Shown here piece after piece: positions 6,515 to 8,858 of a stretch of DNA of 8,858 bases. The number at the start of each line of letters is the position of its first letter. Within the stretch, counting starts at the first letter, position 1. The DNA comes from Candidatus Syntropharchaeum sp. (GTDB lineage: Archaea > Halobacteriota > Syntropharchaeia > Alkanophagales > Methanospirareceae), in NCBI GenBank assembly GCA_016782355.1, contig JADHYP010000053.1, forward strand, positions 1-8,858, written 5' to 3'. The position numbers were made by a program, and so were the translations under genes. Under the pieces are notes generated by a model. It was not told the DNA's origin and ran no database searches. It worked only from the letters and a program-made list of their open reading frames with translations.

Positions 6515-6602
6515 TTTACCGCTGAGCCCGCAGAGAACGCGGAGAGTCTGGAAAATCATTTTTTCTCGTCATCTCAGCGCTCTCCGCGATCTCGGCGGTA
6601 AA
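6515..6602. repeat. Interspersed inverted-repeat element, copy 3 (short hairpin form)
   Basis: Begins TTTACCGCTGAGCCCGCAGA and ends ATCTCGGCGGTAAA. Read inward from each end, both arms show 9-base steps (GCTGAGCCC, GCAGAGAAC, GCGGAGAG and GCCGAGATC, GCGGAGAGC, GCTGAGATG). The arms total about 30 bases each around a T-rich centre of about 25 bases, so it would form a strong hairpin. It lacks the 8-base core of copies 1 and 2. It sits between the SEC59-like and flippase-like genes. Confidence 0.75.
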
Positions 6603-6614
6603 CAAATATGTTTT

Positions 6615-7238
6615 TCATACTATTGGCAGAAAGGACAGGTATCCTAAAGAAATCATGTAAGTGAGGATTTGCGCGTTAAACCCGGAGAATAAAGGAATTA
6701 AAAGGTTATCGTCTATCTTGTTGACCACGGTCTCGACTATTGTCGCCGTCCCCGCCATCACCAGTATTACCGGCCATGAGTATGAGTTCAGGAAGACGAA
6801 TCCTATGAGCAGGTCCACGACAAACTCCGCCGTGCAACCCTCAACAGCCCTGTCCTTCAGCTTTGGTATCCAGGTCTTGCCGAACCTCTTGCCGAATAAT
6901 GCTGCGGAGGCGTCTCCTATCGTTGTCATCAGTATGGCAGCCATGGCTATCTCCTTGTAAAAGACGCTAATGGCTATTATAGCACCTATGAGGAAGAAAA
7001 CGTTGCCGCTCAACCTGTCCTCCTCCTTCTCGCGGTAAAGTTTGTGAAAGAAGGGCAATTTTAGCCTTAGGTCGAGCCTGATGAACTCCACCTCCAGGAA
7101 CAGTATCAGGAACAAGGTCAGTAGTAGCAATATCGCCTCTTTTGGCAGAAAGTAGTAAAGTATAACTATCAGCACGGAGGTGGCGTGTACCGCCTTTCTC
7201 TGGAGTTCCCTTTTCAGACTGAATTCTTGTGCTTTCAT
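6615..7238 (-). CDS. SEC59/DGK1/VTE5-like CTP-dependent lipid-alcohol kinase
   Basis: A 207-residue membrane protein of the dolichol/phytol/diacylglycerol kinase family (COG0170), which uses CTP to phosphorylate a long-chain isoprenoid alcohol or diacylglycerol. Family blocks are visible: ELQRKAVH (11-18), LSGNVFFLIG (76-85), IGDASAALFGKRFGK (107-121), then a Lys/Arg-containing segment ending in AVEG (131-134), and ETVVNKIDDNLLIPL (169-183). About six hydrophobic segments are present. In an archaeon the likely substrate is dolichol or another polyprenol, or a geranylgeranyl lipid; the substrate is inferred. It is the first gene of a minus-strand lipid block with the flippase-like protein and pssA. 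A GGTGAG motif about 15-20 bases before the ATG is a possible ribosome binding site, and a TATA-like TTTTTATTT lies about 55 bases upstream. Confidence 0.83.
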   Translation of the reverse strand: MKAQEFSLKRELQRKAVHATSVLIVILYYFLPKEAILLLLTLFLILFLEVEFIRLDLRLKLPFFHKLYREKEEDRLSGNVFFLIGAIIAISVFYKEIAMAAILMTTIGDASAALFGKRFGKTWIPKLKDRAVEGCTAEFVVDLLIGFVFLNSYSWPVILVMAGTATIVETVVNKIDDNLLIPLFSGFNAQILTYMISLGYLSFLPIV

Positions 7239-7289
7239 TGTTCTGGTTCCTTCTCACCTACCTAAATGCTACTTAAGCTTTCACCGCTA

Positions 7290-7298
7290 AATAAAAAG
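7290..7298 (-). promoter_or_regulatory. Possible TATA box of the SEC59-like gene
   Basis: Minus-strand CTTTTTATT about 52-60 bases before the ATG at 7238, followed by the leader with AGGTAGGTGAG. Spacing fits an archaeal promoter with a leader of about 25-30 bases. Confidence 0.35.
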
Positions 7299-7324
7299 TA
7301 ACGCCTGGAATGGCAGTTTAAATA

Positions 7325-7381
7325 TTTGCATCCCAGATTGCATTCCCTCGTGATGTTCCAGTTGATGCTGTATTTGTGAAT
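7325..7381 (-). pseudogene. Decayed 5' fragment of a radical SAM gene
   Basis: These 57 bases align without gaps to 4616-4672, the first 19 codons of the radical SAM gene, with nine mismatches (about 84% identity). Translated, it reads HKYSINWNITRECNLGCK against PKYNVNWNVTRKCNLRCK, so the first two cluster cysteines and most residues are kept. The ATG is changed to ATT. Homology ends after the second cysteine region; the frame drifts on without resemblance to a TAG at 7262-7264. It is the relic of a second, related radical SAM gene or of a partial duplication. Confidence 0.7.
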
Positions 7382-7418
7382 TTTACATTTCAAGACAATA
7401 AATGACGAAGTAAAACAT

Positions 7419-7805
7419 TCATAACAACTTCCTCTCTTTTAAATGTTGAACTATCTTCTCCACAAAATCCTTGCCTTTCTCAAGTATTTCCTTGGCTTCA
7501 TCTTCAGATATTACGAAGGTGTATTCATAATCCCCTAACTGCCTTTTCTCAAAAGCCCTATTTAGTTCTTTACCCATCTCCTTTGAGAAAATGCCCGTCT
7601 TAACAAAGTGCTCTCCAAAAGCAGAAATCACGCCACCATGAGATGAAAATGATAAACCCTTTGTAAGCAACATAGCCTCAGCAGAATAAAACATGGCATA
7701 GTATGCCCTGGAGACTGAAGACTCACAATCTCCCTCTTCAAGAAGTATCCTGGCACTTTTAAGATATTTCATCGCCCTTTTGATGAGAGATTCCACTTCT
7801 TTCAT
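7419..7805 (-). CDS. HEPN-domain protein of an MNT/HEPN pair
   Basis: A 128-residue all-helical HEPN protein (COG1895 type), the partner of the adjacent minimal nucleotidyltransferase. Recognisable blocks are SRAYYAMFYSAEAMLLTKG (32-50), SSHGGVISAFGEHFVKTG (54-71) and KRQLGDYEYTF (87-97). In characterised HepT/MntA systems the HEPN subunit is an RNase toxin silenced by AMP transfer from the MNT subunit. The RNase motif Rx4-6H of active HEPN toxins is not visible in this protein: Arg33 is followed by AYYAMFY with no His, and His56 and His66 lack an Arg at the right spacing. Whether it cleaves RNA is therefore doubtful. Its ATG overlaps the MNT stop by 4 bases (ATGA), showing translational coupling. 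Confidence 0.88.
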   Translation of the reverse strand: MKEVESLIKRAMKYLKSARILLEEGDCESSVSRAYYAMFYSAEAMLLTKGLSFSSHGGVISAFGEHFVKTGIFSKEMGKELNRAFEKRQLGDYEYTFVISEDEAKEILEKGKDFVEKIVQHLKERKLL

Positions 7806-8116
7806 GCAGGCACACCTTCCCTTCGCACATTTATAAGCAACGGGCTATTCACGGTAGAGTAATCTTTTTCTGACACCGGATAAACGGAGATCAGCACCTT
7901 GTGTTTTAAATTTATCTCGGTGATTATCTCTATCATCTTGTCTATTTCCTTTCCCGGAATGATTTCTTCTCCGAGAACTATAAGCAGATCTATGTCTGAT
8001 TTTTCCATGGCATCGCCTCTCGCCCACGAGCCGTAGAGGATTATATTCTTCAATCTATCGCCATACAGTTTTTCGAGTTCTGCCCTAAACTCTCTGAGAA
8101 CTTCTTTTATCTTCAT
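7802..8116 (-). CDS. MNT-type minimal nucleotidyltransferase
   Basis: A 104-residue minimal polymerase-beta-fold nucleotidyltransferase. The catalytic signature is complete in its core: Gly29-Ser30, Arg33-Gly34-Asp35, and the metal-binding pair Asp41 and Asp43 (GSWARGDAMEKSDIDLLIVL, 29-48). No obvious third acidic residue appears in the later strand (KVLISVYPVSE, 73-83), which is common in this group. Family members work with a HEPN partner, and in tested pairs they transfer AMP to it. It precedes its partner in the transcript and the two overlap by 4 bases. A TATA-like TTATATAT at 8156-8163 and a GAGG about 10 bases before the ATG form a plausible promoter and ribosome binding site. It may be a toxin-antitoxin antitoxin or a regulatory pair. 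Confidence 0.9.
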   Translation of the reverse strand: MKIKEVLREFRAELEKLYGDRLKNIILYGSWARGDAMEKSDIDLLIVLGEEIIPGKEIDKMIEIITEINLKHKVLISVYPVSEKDYSTVNSPLLINVRREGVPA

Positions 8117-8155
8117 GGCACCTATTCCTCTTATGATTTAATTGTTGCGTAGAAG

Positions 8156-8163
8156 ATATATAA
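8156..8163 (-). promoter_or_regulatory. TATA box of the MNT-HEPN operon
   Basis: Minus-strand TTATATAT about 40 bases before the MNT ATG (8116), giving a predicted leader of roughly 15 bases that includes GAGGAATAGGTG. Confidence 0.5.
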
Positions 8164-8211
8164 CCTATCTGTTCTGCTCGCGGGTGCTTAATGTTTTGCG
8201 GATAAAAGAAG

Positions 8212-8243
8212 TTCGCCGATAGGCGGCGAATTTCGGGGAAATT
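8212..8243 (-). terminator. Two adjacent hairpins downstream of the Yip1-like gene
   Basis: TTCGCCG-loop-CGGCGAA (8212-8230, 7-bp stem, 5-base loop) and AATTT-CGGGG-AAATT (8229-8243). On the minus strand, CTTCTTTTA follows the GC stem. They lie after the stop at 8328 and before the MNT promoter, so they could end transcription of the Yip1-like gene. Confidence 0.4.
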
Positions 8244-8327
8244 TTGATTCCGCTGTTGTGCAAGTGCGATAGCACCGAGTGAGCAAAGCTAACGGAGAGT
8301 TCACGGAACCGCCATTAAAATTAAAAA

Positions 8328-8858
8328 TTATTCAAATATCCTTTCTTCAAACATCTCAAATATCTCTTGTAATCCTGCAGTTCCAGAAAAAATAAGATAA
8401 ATAATTGCTCCTATGATTAATAAAAATATTATAATTATAGGGGCTATTGAAATCACAAATGATTTAAATAAAGATAACTTATATTGCTTGGAAATGCCAA
8501 TCGTCTCTAAGATTATTGATAAAAAAAATACAAAGGATGGGCTTATTGGAATCGCGGAAATAAGTGAAGTTACTGAAGTATAAGCGACAATTCTTTTAGC
8601 TGCTAATGGATCACTTTTTTTGAAAAGGATTTTTACAAAGAAATTTAATATTGCAGAACCAATCCATAAACCAATAATAGCACCTATTCTTGCTAATAAG
8701 ATTGTTAATACAAGACCAATTATCAAAAATATAAGTAATTCTTTTGCCAATATTAATCCAATTAAGAAATCTATTATCGCAGATAGTCTAATAATAAAAG
8801 TCATAAAATCTAGTGTTTCTTCAGTTTCTTTATTTTTTTCAAAAAATTCAGAGGGACT
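8328..8858 (-). CDS. Yip1-like multi-spanning membrane protein, 5'-partial
   Basis: The minus-strand frame stays open to the window edge, and the residues before the first internal Met (8804), SPSEFFEKNKETEETLDF, resemble the N-terminus of Yip1-domain proteins, so the true start lies outside. The visible 176 residues contain about four to five hydrophobic helices (counted from that internal Met: 4-18, 20-50, 70-98, 112-140) and end in an acidic, non-hydrophobic tail (EIFEMFEERIFE). The motif DPLAAKRIVAYTSVTSLISAIP (65-86) fits the Yip1 family, whose archaeal members have no established function. The gene is markedly more AT-rich than its neighbours, with many ATT, ATA and AAA codons, which may reflect the hydrophobic sequence or a different origin. 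No catalytic residues can be assigned. Confidence 0.7.
   Translation of the reverse strand, partial: SPSEFFEKNKETEETLDFMTFIIRLSAIIDFLIGLILAKELLIFLIIGLVLTILLARIGAIIGLWIGSAILNFFVKILFKKSDPLAAKRIVAYTSVTSLISAIPISPSFVFFLSIILETIGISKQYKLSLFKSFVISIAPIIIIFLLIIGAIIYLIFSGTAGLQEIFEMFEERIFE

Noticed and set aside
8265..8310. Possible tRNA or small structured RNA
   Set aside because: Only a short GTGC/GCAC stem is visible; no cloverleaf or T-loop signature is present.
8244..8313. Possible fourth repeat copy or insertion-sequence end downstream of the Yip1-like gene
   Set aside because: It shares only an 11-base word with the end of repeat copy 2 (around CCGTGAACTCT) and has no matching inverted partner, so the relation cannot be supported.

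Overview
The window looks archaeal. TATA-like boxes of the TTTAWATA type sit about 25-40 bases upstream of several starts. At least two genes (arginyl-tRNA synthetase and the CDP-alcohol phosphatidyltransferase) appear to have little or no leader. The protein set fits a euryarchaeote: a HAMP histidine kinase with a separate lone receiver, an AhbC/AhbD/NirJ-like radical SAM protein, a probable archaetidylserine synthase, a SEC59-like CTP-dependent polyprenol kinase, and a HEPN/MNT pair. A methanogen or anaerobic methanotroph lineage is a guess from the overall feel, not from any marker gene.

Layout. Bases 1-1044 (+) hold the C-terminal part of a membrane histidine kinase. A repeat element (copy 1, 1070-1200) follows, then a lone response regulator (1356-1745, +) and argS (1780-3486, +). 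A hairpin-rich gap (3487-3634) separates argS from a convergent minus-strand pair: a phosphatidyltransferase (5230 to 4673) whose stop codon directly abuts the start of a radical SAM/SPASM gene (4672 to 3635). Repeat copy 2 (5264-5468) comes next. Two minus-strand membrane-protein genes follow, a UPF0104 flippase-like protein (6500 to 5466) and a SEC59-like kinase (7238 to 6615), with repeat copy 3 (6515-6602) between them. Then come a short decayed copy of the radical SAM 5' end (7325-7381), an overlapping MNT/HEPN pair (8116 to 7419), and a truncated AT-rich Yip1-like membrane protein (8328-8858, minus).

How the genes fit together. The minus-strand block from 7238 to 4673 has a lipid theme: activation of a polyprenol or related lipid alcohol, a flippase-like membrane protein, and headgroup transfer to CDP-archaeol. 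The radical SAM gene is tied to the phosphatidyltransferase by zero-gap stop/start coupling, although its own relatives act on tetrapyrroles. The kinase and receiver at the left edge are probably a phosphorelay, though they are separated by a repeat and the receiver has its own promoter.

The most unusual feature is non-coding. Three copies of one repeat family have 9-nt-periodic terminal inverted repeats beginning TTTACCGC. The two larger copies also carry an 8-nt-periodic core. These two lie in inverted orientation about 4 kb apart, share a 46-base perfect stretch, and each carries an inward-facing TATA box.
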